Below, in pieces: positions 33,585-42,372 of a stretch of DNA of 48,666 bases. The notes beneath the pieces are model-generated. The model saw nothing but the letters and a program-made list of their open reading frames with translations, was not told the DNA's origin and did not search any database. The DNA comes from a bacterium (GTDB lineage: Bacteria > Gemmatimonadota > Gemmatimonadetes > Gemmatimonadales > Gemmatimonadaceae). The stretch covers positions 1 to 48,666 of the forward strand of contig JAIXTI010000291.1 of assembly GCA_027484025.1 (NCBI GenBank), given 5' to 3'. Both the position numbers and the translations under genes were made by a program. Positions within the stretch are counted from its first letter, which is position 1, and each line of letters starts with the position of its first letter.

Positions 33585-34945
33585 GCCCCGTCGACGTCAG
33601 TCGCCCGCGCATCCGCCTGCGCTTCACGGTGCTGTATGCGGCCACGCTGCTGCTGGTGCTGGTGAGCGCGGCCACCGTGCTGCGCTTTGCCCTGCGCGTC
33701 ACGCTGCAGCGCGAGTTCGAAGAATCGGTGCGTGCCTCCGCCGGGCTCGTGACGCAGTTCTTCAGCACCGAAGTGAACGAGTACCGCACCATCGAAGCCA
33801 CGCTCACGCATATCAGCGGGGAGTTGGTGTTCGAAGATCGTATCATCCGGTATCGACATCCGGATGGCACGTTGTTCCGCAGCCGCGCGGCCGCCGCGCG
33901 CAGCGCGCCCATGCGCATCGCCACGCCCATGCAGTCGGTACGCTTTCCGCTCAACGCCGATCTGGCGCCGGGGTGGCAGGTGGAAGTCGATGCCAGTCTC
34001 GCCAATATGCAGGCGCTGCAGGCGCGCATCGATCGCTGGTTTCTCTTTGGTATTCCACTCCTGGTGCTCACGGCGGCCGTCGCCGGCTGGTGGTTGACCG
34101 GGCGTACGTTGCAACCGGTCGGCGACATGGCCGCTGCGGCCGCGCGTATCGCCCCAGCAAGTGGGGCCCGACTTCCCATCAGCGACGCGCAGGACGAACT
34201 GGGACGACTCGGGACGCGCTTCAACGCGCTGCTCGACCGTCTCGACGGGGCGCTGTCGCAGCAACGGCAGTTTCTCGCCGACGCGGCGCACGAACTGCGT
34301 ACGCCCATTGCCCGGATGCGGGCGCGCGTGGAACTGGCGCTGCTGCAGTCGGCCGAGGGCGCGTCCGTGGACGAACGCAGCGAGATCCTGCACGCGCTCG
34401 ACGGTGAGCTGCGTGCCGTCACCCATCAGGTCGACGAGCTGCTGCAGCTGGCGCGCGCCGACGCGGCGGGCGATGAGATCATGACGAACGCGACGCGCCT
34501 CTTTCTCGACGATCTGGTCGCCGACGAGATTCCGCGCTGGCAGCCGCAGGCCCAGCAGCTGGGCGTGACGCTCGTGGTGGAGTCGCTCGAGGAAACGCCG
34601 GTGCAGGGGGACGCGCTGCTGCTCTCGCGTCTGTGCGGGGTGCTCCTCGACAATGCCTTTCGCTACGGCGCGGCCGCCGGCACGGTGCGGCTATCCGTCC
34701 GCGCGCACGATGGTCAGGCGCTACTCACCGTCGAAGACGACGGCCCGGGCGTCCCCCCGGACGAGCGCAGCCGGGTGTTCGACCGCTTCTACCGTGGCGA
34801 GACGGCGCGCCACAAACGCGCCGACGGCAGCGGACTCGGGCTCGCGATTGCCGCATGGGTGGTCCGCCGTCATGGGGGCACAATCACGGTGCACGAGAGT
34901 GCACTGGGCGGGGCGGAATTCAGGGTGGGGATGCCGCTGGCTTAG
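33581..34945 (+). CDS. Two-component sensor histidine kinase
   Basis: GTG at 33581 overlaps the regulator stop; 454 residues. Transmembrane helix about 16-38 (VLYAATLLLVLVSAATVL), a periplasmic sensor region of about 100 residues without metal-ligand clusters, a second helix about 150-172 (FLFGIPLLVLTAAVAGWW), HAMP, then HisKA with phospho-acceptor His237 in LADAAHELRTPIARM. The HATPase_c domain has the N box DNAFRYG, G1 DDGPGVP, FDRFYRG and G2 GSGLGLAIA. The periplasmic segment is rich in Arg and Glu and gives no ligand clue. The repeat copy B begins 4 bases after its stop. Confidence 0.95.
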   Translation: MSPVDVSRPRIRLRFTVLYAATLLLVLVSAATVLRFALRVTLQREFEESVRASAGLVTQFFSTEVNEYRTIEATLTHISGELVFEDRIIRYRHPDGTLFRSRAAAARSAPMRIATPMQSVRFPLNADLAPGWQVEVDASLANMQALQARIDRWFLFGIPLLVLTAAVAGWWLTGRTLQPVGDMAAAAARIAPASGARLPISDAQDELGRLGTRFNALLDRLDGALSQQRQFLADAAHELRTPIARMRARVELALLQSAEGASVDERSEILHALDGELRAVTHQVDELLQLARADAAGDEIMTNATRLFLDDLVADEIPRWQPQAQQLGVTLVVESLEETPVQGDALLLSRLCGVLLDNAFRYGAAAGTVRLSVRAHDGQALLTVEDDGPGVPPDERSRVFDRFYRGETARHKRADGSGLGLAIAAWVVRRHGGTITVHESALGGAEFRVGMPLA

Positions 34946-34948
34946 CTT

Positions 34949-35166
34949 GGGAAAACGGTTGTTTGGTCCGGTGGTCCACCGGCTACGCCACCAGCCCTCA
35001 GGGGGAAGAACGCAAGAGCACAGGGGAAAGCGCGGTGCCGTCCACGACAAACACAACCGCAGTTCTCGGTGGACCAAACCGCGCTTTCCCCTCTGGCCTT
35101 GCGTTCTTCCCCCTGAGGGCTAGATCCGTGCGAGGTGAACCGCCGGACCAAACACCCGTAGTTCAC
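34949..35166. repeat. ~218-bp imperfect palindromic intergenic repeat, copy B
   Basis: Homologous to copy A at 10481-10709. The left arm carries GAAAACGGTTGTTTGGTCCGG, CCCTCAGGGGGAAGAA and GGGGAAAGCGCGGT; the right arm carries the reverse complements (ACCGCGCTTTCCCC, TTCTTCCCCCTGAGGG, CCGGACCA) and ends in GTTCAC like copy A. The arms of B differ from one another more than those of A do (for example CACCGGCTACGCCACC against TCCGTGCGAGGTGAAC). The centre shares ACAACCGCAGT and CGGTGGACC with copy A. It fills the 233-base gap between the kinase gene and a convergent small gene, abutting the kinase stop codon. Confidence 0.85.
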
Positions 35167-35178
35167 CGCCGTCAGGAC

Positions 35179-35511
35179 TCAGCAAACCGGCAAATCCGCC
35201 CACGTCCGCGGTGTCCCGATCGGCATCTGGCCCGCACGACGCCACGCGTCGCGGAGGGTCCGCAGGCACTGTGCCGCGGCCATGAAGTCACGGGTGTCCA
35301 CGCACTCCTCGCACCACTCGTAGAGTGAGTCGAAGCTCCGCGATGCCGCCGATTCCAGATCCAACGCGTCGCGGAGGACCGCGATCGCCGTGCGAGCGGC
35401 ACCGGGATCGAACGTTTCGCAGGCGCGGATGGCGCGGTCGTACGCGCGCACCAGCAGCGAGAGCGGATCAGGAGCCTGGCGATCGGCATCGATCACCGCG
35501 TTGGTAAGCAT
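35179..35511 (-). CDS. FliS-like small helical protein
   Basis: ATG at 35511 gives 110 residues; a GTG at 35529 would add 6. The sequence is all-helical and its order of motifs matches flagellar chaperone FliS: DPLSLLVRAYDRAIRACE, then RTAIAVLRDALDLE, RSFDSLYEWCEECV and a final AAAQCLRTLRDAWRRA. FliS binds the C terminus of flagellin in the cytosol before export. Here the N-terminal NxY segment is missing, there are four cysteines, and no flagellar gene is in the window. Either a true FliS of a dispersed flagellar regulon or a relative with another partner. Convergent with the histidine kinase gene. Confidence 0.6.
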   Translation of the reverse strand: MLTNAVIDADRQAPDPLSLLVRAYDRAIRACETFDPGAARTAIAVLRDALDLESAASRSFDSLYEWCEECVDTRDFMAAAQCLRTLRDAWRRAGQMPIGTPRTWADLPVC

Positions 35512-35764
35512 AGGCGTGGGCACGGGCACGGCGGGGGGAGCTCGAGAATGTTACGCGACGGAAAGTGTCGCCTCACCCATTTCATCGGCTCGGGACCACC
35601 AGCACTTGAGCGGGTTTCCCGCTTTCGGTGTGACGAATTGCACAATCGGCCGTCCCTGCATTTCGGCACGGCGCGGGGCTGTGATGGCCGAGCCGGTTGG
35701 GGAACGGCTTCGGTCCGGCGAGCCAATTCACGAAGCATTCATGAAAGCGCCGTACATTGGCGCC

Positions 35765-37048
35765 ATGGATGCTCTTCGCTCTGTGCCCGTGGTGGCACTC
35801 GTGCTGCTGACCCTCGGCGCTGTGCCTCTGCACGCGGCGCACGGTCAGGACAGCCTCGACCTCTCCCAAGCCATCGTGCGCGCCCGCGCCTCTGGACCGT
35901 TGCGCCGCATGGCCGATGCCCGGCGTCAGGTCGGACTTGGACAAGTGGCGGAGGCGACGCAGTGGGCCAACCCCAGTCTCGAATGGCGCCGCGAGAATCT
36001 GGGGAGCCCCTTGCTGCCCGATATCTTCGCGACGGCGTACATCCCCTTCGACGTGTCGGGGCGGCGGTTGGCGCTGCGTCAGGCCGCGACCGCGGGCCGG
36101 CAACGGGTGACCGCCGACGCCAGCGCAGATCAGCGCGATGGCGAACTCACCGTCGCCCGCGCCTGGCTGCGTGCGGCGGGGGCGCATGGCGCGCTCGACG
36201 TGGTGGCGCAGCAGTACGACGCCCTGCGCGAAATCGCGCGCGTCGATGCCGAACGGTTGCGCGAAGGATTGGTGAGCGAAGCCGTGGGGCTGCGCACGTC
36301 ACTCGAGGCCGATCGCTCGCGAGTCGCGCTTGTCGCGGCGCGACACGAAGCCCGGCAGGCGCGCGTCGAACTCGCGCGATTGCTCGGGGTTGATGAACCC
36401 TCGCTCCCCGGGGTGGCTTCACTGACTCCCCCGGCGTTGCCATCTGCCCCCGATTCGGCCGCCGCCACCGCTTCCGCCATGGCGCTCCGCGTCGAGGTGC
36501 AGGCGCGTGAGGCCGCGGTCGAAGAAGCGCAACGCCGTGTCGCCGCCGAACGCCGCGGGGTGCTCGGGGAAGTGCAACTACAGGGTGGCACCAAGGAGAC
36601 CGGTGGCTTCATGACCGGACAGCTCGGGGTCGCCATGCCGCTCCCCTTCTTCAATCGCAACACCGGCGCGCGGCAACGCGCCGCCGGCATGCTCAATGAA
36701 GCCCGGGTCATGCGCGACGACATCCGGCTGTCTGTTCGCGGCGGCGTCCTGAGCGCTCTCGCGCACTACGAGAATGTGCGCCGTGCCGCGAGTGATGCGG
36801 CCACGTTCAGCGTCCGCGGTCATGAAGTCGCGCGTATTGCCCGTCTGAGCTATCGCGAAGGTCACATCACCTTGACCGAGCTGCTCGATGCCGAGCGCGC
36901 ATCCGCCGACGCGATGCAGGCGCAGCTGCGCTGGTCCGCCGACGCCTGGCTGGCCCGGCTCGAGCTCGAACGCGCCATCGGCGCGCGGCTCAGCGCCGAC
37001 AGCCCGCTCGATCTTCCTCTGTTGGTTCCGACTTCCTCCGGTCGCTGA
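35765..37048 (+). CDS. TolC-family outer-membrane efflux protein (CzcC-like)
   Basis: ATG at 35765 gives 427 residues; ATG at 35741 is an in-frame alternative. Signal peptide about 1-29 ending AAHGQ. Two OEP repeats with long alpha-hairpins: LSQAIVRARASGPLRRMA, ANPSLEWRRENLG (the usual N-P-S-L-E strand), FDVSGRRLALRQAA, later GQLGVAMPLPFFNRNTG and LSYREGHITLTELLDAERA. It is the outer-membrane channel of the tripartite system encoded by the next two genes, 2 bases or 41 bases away depending on the adaptor start. The 253-base upstream gap holds an AGCGGG-TTT-CCCGCT hairpin (35609-35623) and no clear promoter. Confidence 0.92.
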   Translation: MDALRSVPVVALVLLTLGAVPLHAAHGQDSLDLSQAIVRARASGPLRRMADARRQVGLGQVAEATQWANPSLEWRRENLGSPLLPDIFATAYIPFDVSGRRLALRQAATAGRQRVTADASADQRDGELTVARAWLRAAGAHGALDVVAQQYDALREIARVDAERLREGLVSEAVGLRTSLEADRSRVALVAARHEARQARVELARLLGVDEPSLPGVASLTPPALPSAPDSAAATASAMALRVEVQAREAAVEEAQRRVAAERRGVLGEVQLQGGTKETGGFMTGQLGVAMPLPFFNRNTGARQRAAGMLNEARVMRDDIRLSVRGGVLSALAHYENVRRAASDAATFSVRGHEVARIARLSYREGHITLTELLDAERASADAMQAQLRWSADAWLARLELERAIGARLSADSPLDLPLLVPTSSGR

Positions 37049-37089
37049 TCATGACTGTTGCTGGCATTCTCATCCCGACGTCCCAGGCC

Positions 37090-38313
37090 ATGAACACCAT
37101 GCGCACGCACGTTCGCGCTCCACTGGTTGGCGTTGGCATCATGACGTCGCTGCTCACCGGGTGCGGTGGTGCGCCCGAGGCGACTCCAGCTCCTGCCGCT
37201 GAGGCCTCCGCCGCCGCGGTCGACAGCGCCACGCTCTCGGCCGATGCCGTCAAAATCGCCGGGATCACCCTCGATACGGTGCGCATGGCCTCGTGGCAGA
37301 CGGCCGTCACGGTGCCGGGACGCATCGAGCTCGATCCGTCGAGTCTCGAAACGATCGGGTCGATTACCGAAGGACGGATCACGCATGTGGTCGTGCGCGT
37401 CGGTGATCGCGTCGCGGCCGGTCAGCCGCTCGTGATGATCCACAGCCACGAAATCATGGATGCGCGGCGTGCCCTCACGGCCGGTACCGCACGTGTCAAT
37501 GCGATGGAGGCCGAGCGCGATCTTTCGATTTCGTCAGCGGAGCGCGCCAAGCGTCTCTTCGACAACAAGGCGATGTCGCGCGCGGAGCTCGATCGCGCCG
37601 AGGTGTCGCGTCGCGTGGCGCAATCGAACTACGAAGAGGCGGTTGCCGACCGTGACCGCGCCAAGGCGCTGGTGGAGCATCTGGCCGGCACCGGGCCGTT
37701 GCCGCGCGACGCCGACGAGCACGACGTGATCATCCGCACGCCCATTGCCGGCGTGGTGACCTCGCGCGATGCGCAGCCCGGCACGGTGGTGTTGCCGGGA
37801 ATGCCGCTGCTCACCGTGGGCAATCCTGACAAGCTGCAACTCGAGATGCATGTGCCGGAGCAGCAGGCGGTAGGCATTGCGCCGGGGGCGACGGTGCGTT
37901 TTGCTCTCACGGAAGCGCCGGCCGAACGCTACGACGCGATCGTGTCGCGCGTTGCGCCCACAGTCGACACGCTCACGCGCACCGTGCAGGTGGTGGCTCC
38001 CATTGCGCGTCGCATTGCGGGACGCGCGGAAACCTTCGTGCAAGCGGACATCAGCGGGCAGCGTGGAACGCCGGCACTCTCGGTGCCGGTGGCCGCGATT
38101 CAGGCGCTCGAGGGCGATACCGTCGTCTTCGTCACGGAAGCGCGCGGTGAAGGGCTGTTCGTGCGCGCCACACCGGTGCGCGTGGGTCGCCGTACGCGCG
38201 ATCGTGCCGAAGTGCTGGCAGGCCTTACTGAAGGTGCGTCGGTCGTGGCGCGCGGGGCCGCCATTGCCAAAGCGGAACTTCTCAAGCGACGGAATGCAGG
38301 CGGTGGAGAGTAG
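37090..38313 (+). CDS. RND efflux periplasmic adaptor lipoprotein (CzcB-like)
   Basis: ATG at 37090 (MNTMRTHVR) is chosen because it places the lipobox SLLTGC at residue 25; the ATG at 37051 would give a 39-base longer reading with an abnormal leader. Length 407. Membrane-fusion plan: barrel-sandwich lipoyl halves (GRITHVVVRVGDRVAAGQPL; HDVIIRTPIAGVVTSRDAQP) flanking an alpha-hairpin (about 130-200), then a beta-barrel (LEMHVPEQQAVGIAPG) and a membrane-proximal domain. It links the TolC-type channel to the pump. No His-rich N-terminal metal site is seen, unlike CusB or CzcB of Cupriavidus, so the metal is not indicated. Confidence 0.9.
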   Translation: MNTMRTHVRAPLVGVGIMTSLLTGCGGAPEATPAPAAEASAAAVDSATLSADAVKIAGITLDTVRMASWQTAVTVPGRIELDPSSLETIGSITEGRITHVVVRVGDRVAAGQPLVMIHSHEIMDARRALTAGTARVNAMEAERDLSISSAERAKRLFDNKAMSRAELDRAEVSRRVAQSNYEEAVADRDRAKALVEHLAGTGPLPRDADEHDVIIRTPIAGVVTSRDAQPGTVVLPGMPLLTVGNPDKLQLEMHVPEQQAVGIAPGATVRFALTEAPAERYDAIVSRVAPTVDTLTRTVQVVAPIARRIAGRAETFVQADISGQRGTPALSVPVAAIQALEGDTVVFVTEARGEGLFVRATPVRVGRRTRDRAEVLAGLTEGASVVARGAAIAKAELLKRRNAGGGE

Positions 38314-38316
38314 GCC

Positions 38317-41300
38317 ATGAAAGCACTCATCCACTTTGCGCTCAAACGGCGCGGCGTGATTGTCGGGATGACGCTCGCGCTCATGGCCGCGGGGCTGTAC
38401 GCGCTGCAGCACATCCCGTTCGATGCCTTCCCCGATCTCACGGGAACGCGTGTCGAAGTCATTACCGTGGCGCCCGGAATGGCGCCGGAAGAAGTCGAAC
38501 GGCTCGTGACCTATCCCATCGAGTCGGGGCTGATGGGGGTGCCTGGGGCGCAGGGCGTTCGCTCCGTGTCCAAGTTCGGTCTGTCGCTGGTGACGGTGCC
38601 GTTCCCCGACGACATGGACGTGTACTTCGCCCGTCAGTTGGTGCAACAGCGCCTCTCCGATGCCAAGGGGGCGTTGCCCGCCGGCGTGGAGCCGGCGCTC
38701 GGGCCCGTGTCGACTCCCATGGGCGAACTGTATCAGTACGTGCTCACGAGCGACTCGCTCACCCTGACGCAGCTCAAGACGCTGCACGACTACGTGGTGC
38801 GTCCGCGCCTGCGGACCGTGCCCGGCGTGAGCGAAGTGAACTCGTGGGGCGGCCTGACGGAGCGCGTGGAAGTCGAAGTCGATCCGGTGCGCCTGGCCGG
38901 CTATCAGCACACGGTGGTCGATGTGCACGACGCACTCGCCAACAACACGTTGGCCTTCGGCGGCAGCTACCTCGAGCAGGGAGGCGAACGCTACACGCTC
39001 CGCGGCCTCGGTCGCGTGGAATCGGCCGCCGAAGTGGAGCGCGTGGTCGTGGGTTCCCACCGCGGGGCGCCGGTACGCGTGGGTGATGTGGCCACGGTGC
39101 GGCTGGGCGCGCATCCACGCAACGGCGCCGTCACCAAGGACGGACAGGGCGAAGTCGTGAGCGGCATGGTGCTCAAGCTCAAGGGCGCCGACTCGCGCAA
39201 AGTCATTGCCGATGTGCGCGTGCGCATGGAGGAGATCAAGAAATCGCTCCCCGCGCACGTGAAGGTCGTGCCGTTCTACGATCAGACGGAACTGGTCTCG
39301 CGCACCACCACCACGATCGTCAAGAATCTCATCGAGGGCGGTCTGCTGGTGATCGCCGTGCTCTTTCTGTTTCTGCGCAATGTCCGCGCGGCGCTCATCG
39401 TGGCGTCGGTCATTCCCATCTCCATGCTCATCGCCTTCGTTGGCATGGCGCTGTTCGGCTATAGCGCCAACCTCATGAGCCTTGGGGCGCTCGACTTCGG
39501 ACTCATCGTCGACGCGTCCGTCGTCATGGTGGAGAGCTTCATCCGGCGCATGGAAGTGCACCGCGGCACCAACAGGCAGGGGCTCTTCGAGAAGGCCGCC
39601 GTCGAAGTGGGCCGTCCCATTCTGTTCGGCATCGCCATCATCGTCGCCGTATACATCCCCATCTTCACTCTCGACGGGATGGAAGGGCGCATGTTCAAGC
39701 CGATGGCGTTCACTGTCGTTTGCGCCGTGTTGGGGTCACTCTTTTTGGCACTCACGTATGTGCCCGCGGTCTCCAGCTGGGCGCTTCGTGACGGGCACGG
39801 GGAACCGGCGCCGTGGATGCTCAAGCTCACCGAGCGCTATCGCCGTACCCTCGACGGGGTGCTCCAGCGCCCGCGCCCCATTGTGGCCATCTCGGCGGTG
39901 CTGGTAGTGCTCGCCGTCGCATCGCTCACGCGCATCGGCACGGAGTTCATGCCCAAGCTCGATGAGGGCTCCATTCTCATCACCACGCGCCGCATGCCGA
40001 GCGTCGACCTCGCCGATGCGACGAGGTTGTCGCTCGCGGCCGAGCGGATCGTGAAGACCTTTCCCGAGGTGATAACGACGGTCACGAAGGAAGGACGCCC
40101 CGACCTTGCGACAGAAGCCATGGGACTCTTCGAGGGAGACATGTATGTCATCCTCAAGCCGCGCAGCGAATGGACCTCGGCGGAAAACAGCGAAGAGCTG
40201 GTCACCAAATTCGACTCGGCGTTGCGCGTGGTCCCCGGGCTCGAGGTGTCGTTCACACAGCCGCTCGCCATGCGCCTCGACGAAGCAGAGAGTGGCATCA
40301 AGACCGATTTGGGCATCAAGGTCGTGGGCCCCGATCTCGATCAGAATCAGGCCATTGCCGAACGACTCATGCGCATCGTGGCCACCGTGCCCGGCAACGC
40401 CGACGTCGGTGTGGAAGTGGCGGAGGGGAGCGGGCAGGTCCGCATGCAGATTCGCCGCGAAGCGCTGGCACAGTACGGGCTGTCGGTCGCGGCGGTGCGC
40501 GACGCCATCGATATGGCCATGGGATCCCGGAAAGCGGCGGAGCTCATCGACGGATTCCGCCGCGTCGACATTGTGGTGCGCACGCCGGAAGCGTACCGCG
40601 TGGATGCCGCGGCCATTGGACGGCTCACCATTCGGGCGCCTGGCGGAGAGCTCTTGCCCCTGACGGCCGTGGCCGATGTGCAAAGCACCACGGGCCCCGA
40701 GCTCATTGGGCACGAAGATGCGCAGCGTCGTTCGCTGGTGCTGAGCAATGTGCGTGGCCGTGACCTTGGCAGTTTCGTGCAGGAAGTGCGGGCGCGTATC
40801 GCCCGTGAGGTCACGTTGCCGCCGGGCGTGTTTCTCGAGTGGGGCGGGCAGTACGAAAATCAGCAGCGCGCCATGAGTCGTCTCACGCTGGTGGTGCCCG
40901 GCGCCCTCTTGCTCATCTTCGGCTTGCTCTACCTGTCATTCCGGTCGGTGCCGCAGGCGGTACTCGTGCTGTCGAACGTGCCCTTCGCCCTGGTGGGCGG
41001 CATTGCGGCGCTGTGGTTGCGCGGCCTCAATCTCAGTCTGTCGGCGAGCATCGGCTTCATCGCGCTCTTCGGCATCGCCGTGCTCAATGGCGTCGTCATG
41101 GTGGAGCATCTCAATCACATGCGCCACAGCGAAGATCCGGCCGATGACACCGTGCTCAATCGGGTAAGTCGTGGCGCCGCCGATCGACTCCGGCCGGTGC
41201 TCATGACGGCGCTCGTGGCCAGCCTCGGCTTCATCCCCATGGCGCTCAGCACGAGCCCGGGCAGCGAAGTGCAGCGGCCGTTGGCAAGTGTCGTAATTGG

Positions 41301-41433
41301 CGGGCTGGTGACGAGCACCGTGCTCACGCTCTTCGTGCTCCCGGTGCTCTATGCGTGGCTCGAGGCCAGGTCGCCGCGGCGCCGGCGCGTTGAGGCCCAC
41401 GAACCCGCTCACGCAGAACCGGCGACCGCCTGA
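38317..41433 (+). CDS. Heavy-metal RND efflux pump (CzcA/CusA family)
   Basis: ATG at 38317, with GGAG upstream, 3 bases after the adaptor stop; 1038 residues. Twelve transmembrane helices in two halves, each with a large periplasmic loop. N terminus FALKRRGVIVGM, IPFDAFPDLTGTRVEVIT and APGMAPEEVERLVTYPIE are HME-RND signatures. TM4 contains ALDFGLIVDASVVMVESFIRR with Asp393, Asp399 and Glu406, the proton/ion residues of the divalent-cation (CzcA-like) branch; CusA lacks the first of them. Inner-membrane proton-driven export of a divalent metal such as Co, Zn, Ni or Cd is expected, the exact ion unresolved. Last gene of the efflux operon. Confidence 0.95.
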   Translation: MKALIHFALKRRGVIVGMTLALMAAGLYALQHIPFDAFPDLTGTRVEVITVAPGMAPEEVERLVTYPIESGLMGVPGAQGVRSVSKFGLSLVTVPFPDDMDVYFARQLVQQRLSDAKGALPAGVEPALGPVSTPMGELYQYVLTSDSLTLTQLKTLHDYVVRPRLRTVPGVSEVNSWGGLTERVEVEVDPVRLAGYQHTVVDVHDALANNTLAFGGSYLEQGGERYTLRGLGRVESAAEVERVVVGSHRGAPVRVGDVATVRLGAHPRNGAVTKDGQGEVVSGMVLKLKGADSRKVIADVRVRMEEIKKSLPAHVKVVPFYDQTELVSRTTTTIVKNLIEGGLLVIAVLFLFLRNVRAALIVASVIPISMLIAFVGMALFGYSANLMSLGALDFGLIVDASVVMVESFIRRMEVHRGTNRQGLFEKAAVEVGRPILFGIAIIVAVYIPIFTLDGMEGRMFKPMAFTVVCAVLGSLFLALTYVPAVSSWALRDGHGEPAPWMLKLTERYRRTLDGVLQRPRPIVAISAVLVVLAVASLTRIGTEFMPKLDEGSILITTRRMPSVDLADATRLSLAAERIVKTFPEVITTVTKEGRPDLATEAMGLFEGDMYVILKPRSEWTSAENSEELVTKFDSALRVVPGLEVSFTQPLAMRLDEAESGIKTDLGIKVVGPDLDQNQAIAERLMRIVATVPGNADVGVEVAEGSGQVRMQIRREALAQYGLSVAAVRDAIDMAMGSRKAAELIDGFRRVDIVVRTPEAYRVDAAAIGRLTIRAPGGELLPLTAVADVQSTTGPELIGHEDAQRRSLVLSNVRGRDLGSFVQEVRARIAREVTLPPGVFLEWGGQYENQQRAMSRLTLVVPGALLLIFGLLYLSFRSVPQAVLVLSNVPFALVGGIAALWLRGLNLSLSASIGFIALFGIAVLNGVVMVEHLNHMRHSEDPADDTVLNRVSRGAADRLRPVLMTALVASLGFIPMALSTSPGSEVQRPLASVVIGGLVTSTVLTLFVLPVLYAWLEARSPRRRRVEAHEPAHAEPATA

Positions 41434-41461
41434 GGGACGTCCCCTCTGGCGATCGCCGGTT
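41417..41461. terminator. Long stem-loop at the end of the RND pump gene
   Basis: AACCGGCGACCGCC (41417-41430) pairs with GGCGATCGCCGGTT (41448-41461) with one mismatch. The loop contains the stop codon and the palindrome GGGACGTCCC. It lies between convergent genes. There is no U-tract, so factor-dependent or bidirectional action is more likely than classical termination. Confidence 0.5.
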
Positions 41462-41478
41462 GGCGAGTGTGGCGTGGC

Positions 41479-41853
41479 TCAGTTCAGGAAGCGGTACAGT
41501 CCAATGAGCCCGACGCCGGCCGAGCCGATCATGACAATCGTGCCGGAGTCACCACCGATGAGGCCGCCGACAATGAGGCCGACGCCGCCGACAATCATCA
41601 TGGCCCGACTGTTGGTCGTATTCGCTCGCGGGGCCGGTGCCGGGAGTGGGGAAGGCGCAGTGCGGCCCTTGAGTGCGACCGCCTGGGTCTCCGCCACCGG
41701 ACCGGAGGGGGCGGTCGTGGCGGCCGGAGTCGCCGCCGCCGTTAGGGTCGGCTGAGGTTCCGCGGCGGCGGTTGCCGTCTGCGCGGCCGCCAATGCCGGG
41801 GCGAGCAAGAGCGCTGCCGACAGCAGCAAGGCAGGAACCGACGATTTTTTCAT
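41479..41853 (-). CDS. Small exported or membrane protein with glycine-rich hydrophobic C terminus
   Basis: ATG at 41853 with GGGAG 5 bases upstream; 124 residues. Signal peptide MKKSSVPALLLSAALLLAPALAAAQ (first 20 residues shown by MKKSSVP and the Leu/Ala core). A Pro/Ala/Thr-rich linker to about residue 80 is followed by two hydrophobic Gly-rich segments, MMIVGGVGLIVGGLIGG and IVMIGSAGVGLIGLYRF. It could be a small membrane or glycine-zipper-like envelope protein. The family is unknown. Convergent with the RND pump gene, divergent from the next small gene. Confidence 0.72.
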   Translation of the reverse strand: MKKSSVPALLLSAALLLAPALAAAQTATAAAEPQPTLTAAATPAATTAPSGPVAETQAVALKGRTAPSPLPAPAPRANTTNSRAMMIVGGVGLIVGGLIGGDSGTIVMIGSAGVGLIGLYRFLN

Positions 41854-42003
41854 AATTCTCCCGGGAGTGAGTACGTGTGTACGGACTCCAGATGGGCATA
41901 AGCTGTGCCACGCGGTGATCCGTGGCGCAATCCGCTGGCGCAACGGGCGTCTTTGCCCCAACTTGCAGCGTTCCTTCGCCGGTCCCCTTGCCCCCCGAAG
42001 ACG

Positions 42004-42237
42004 ATGAGCCTCCAGCCTCCGAAGAAGCTGCGCAAGCAGTTTACCAACTCCACGCATCCGTTGATCGTGCTCAAGTTCGAGAGCGGTCACCAGATCAAGG
42101 TGTACCAGAACGAAGGCAAGGCCTTCGACGCGTACTCCGGTGAGACCATCAAGTTGCTCGCCGTGAACGACCCGACGTCGAGCGACTGGGAACTGGTCGA
42201 AAACCGCAAGGCCGACGCCTTCGACGACGCGCCCTGA
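42004..42237 (+). CDS. Small hypothetical protein
   Basis: ATG at 42004 (MSLQPPKKLRKQF) gives 77 residues; the frame is open 33 codons further upstream but that part lacks protein-like composition. The content is a compact beta-rich sequence (HPLIVLKFESGHQIKVYQNE, TIKLLAVNDPTS, WELVENRKAD), acidic at the end, with no signal or membrane segment. No strong Shine-Dalgarno. Codon pattern fits a real gene (third-position GC bias), but the family is not recognised. Confidence 0.6.
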   Translation: MSLQPPKKLRKQFTNSTHPLIVLKFESGHQIKVYQNEGKAFDAYSGETIKLLAVNDPTSSDWELVENRKADAFDDAP

Positions 42238-42310
42238 ATGGCGCTCGCCGGACCGGTGCCGTGACGAATGGCGCCAGTGCCGACGTTGGTCTGCTCCTGA
42301 ACACAACAGA

Positions 42311-42356
42311 CGCGGTGTACATCACGGGCAATACTGTTGCCCCGGTGTGCACCGCG
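42311..42356 (+). promoter_or_regulatory. Stem-loop and -10-like box just upstream of psuG
   Basis: CGCGGT (42311-42316) pairs with ACCGCG (42351-42356), and the inner GGGCAA / TTGCCC pair (42326-42331 with 42337-42342) closes a TACTG loop. TAGTAT at 42360-42365 lies 8 bases before the GTG start, so a transcript from it would be leaderless. The hairpin may also end the upstream small-gene transcript. Confidence 0.4.
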
Positions 42357-42372
42357 CTGTAGTATCGACAGT

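Noticed and set aside
37534..39561. A 675-codon minus-strand frame across the adaptor and pump genes
   Set aside because: His/Arg-rich shadow frame spanning two real genes and their junction.
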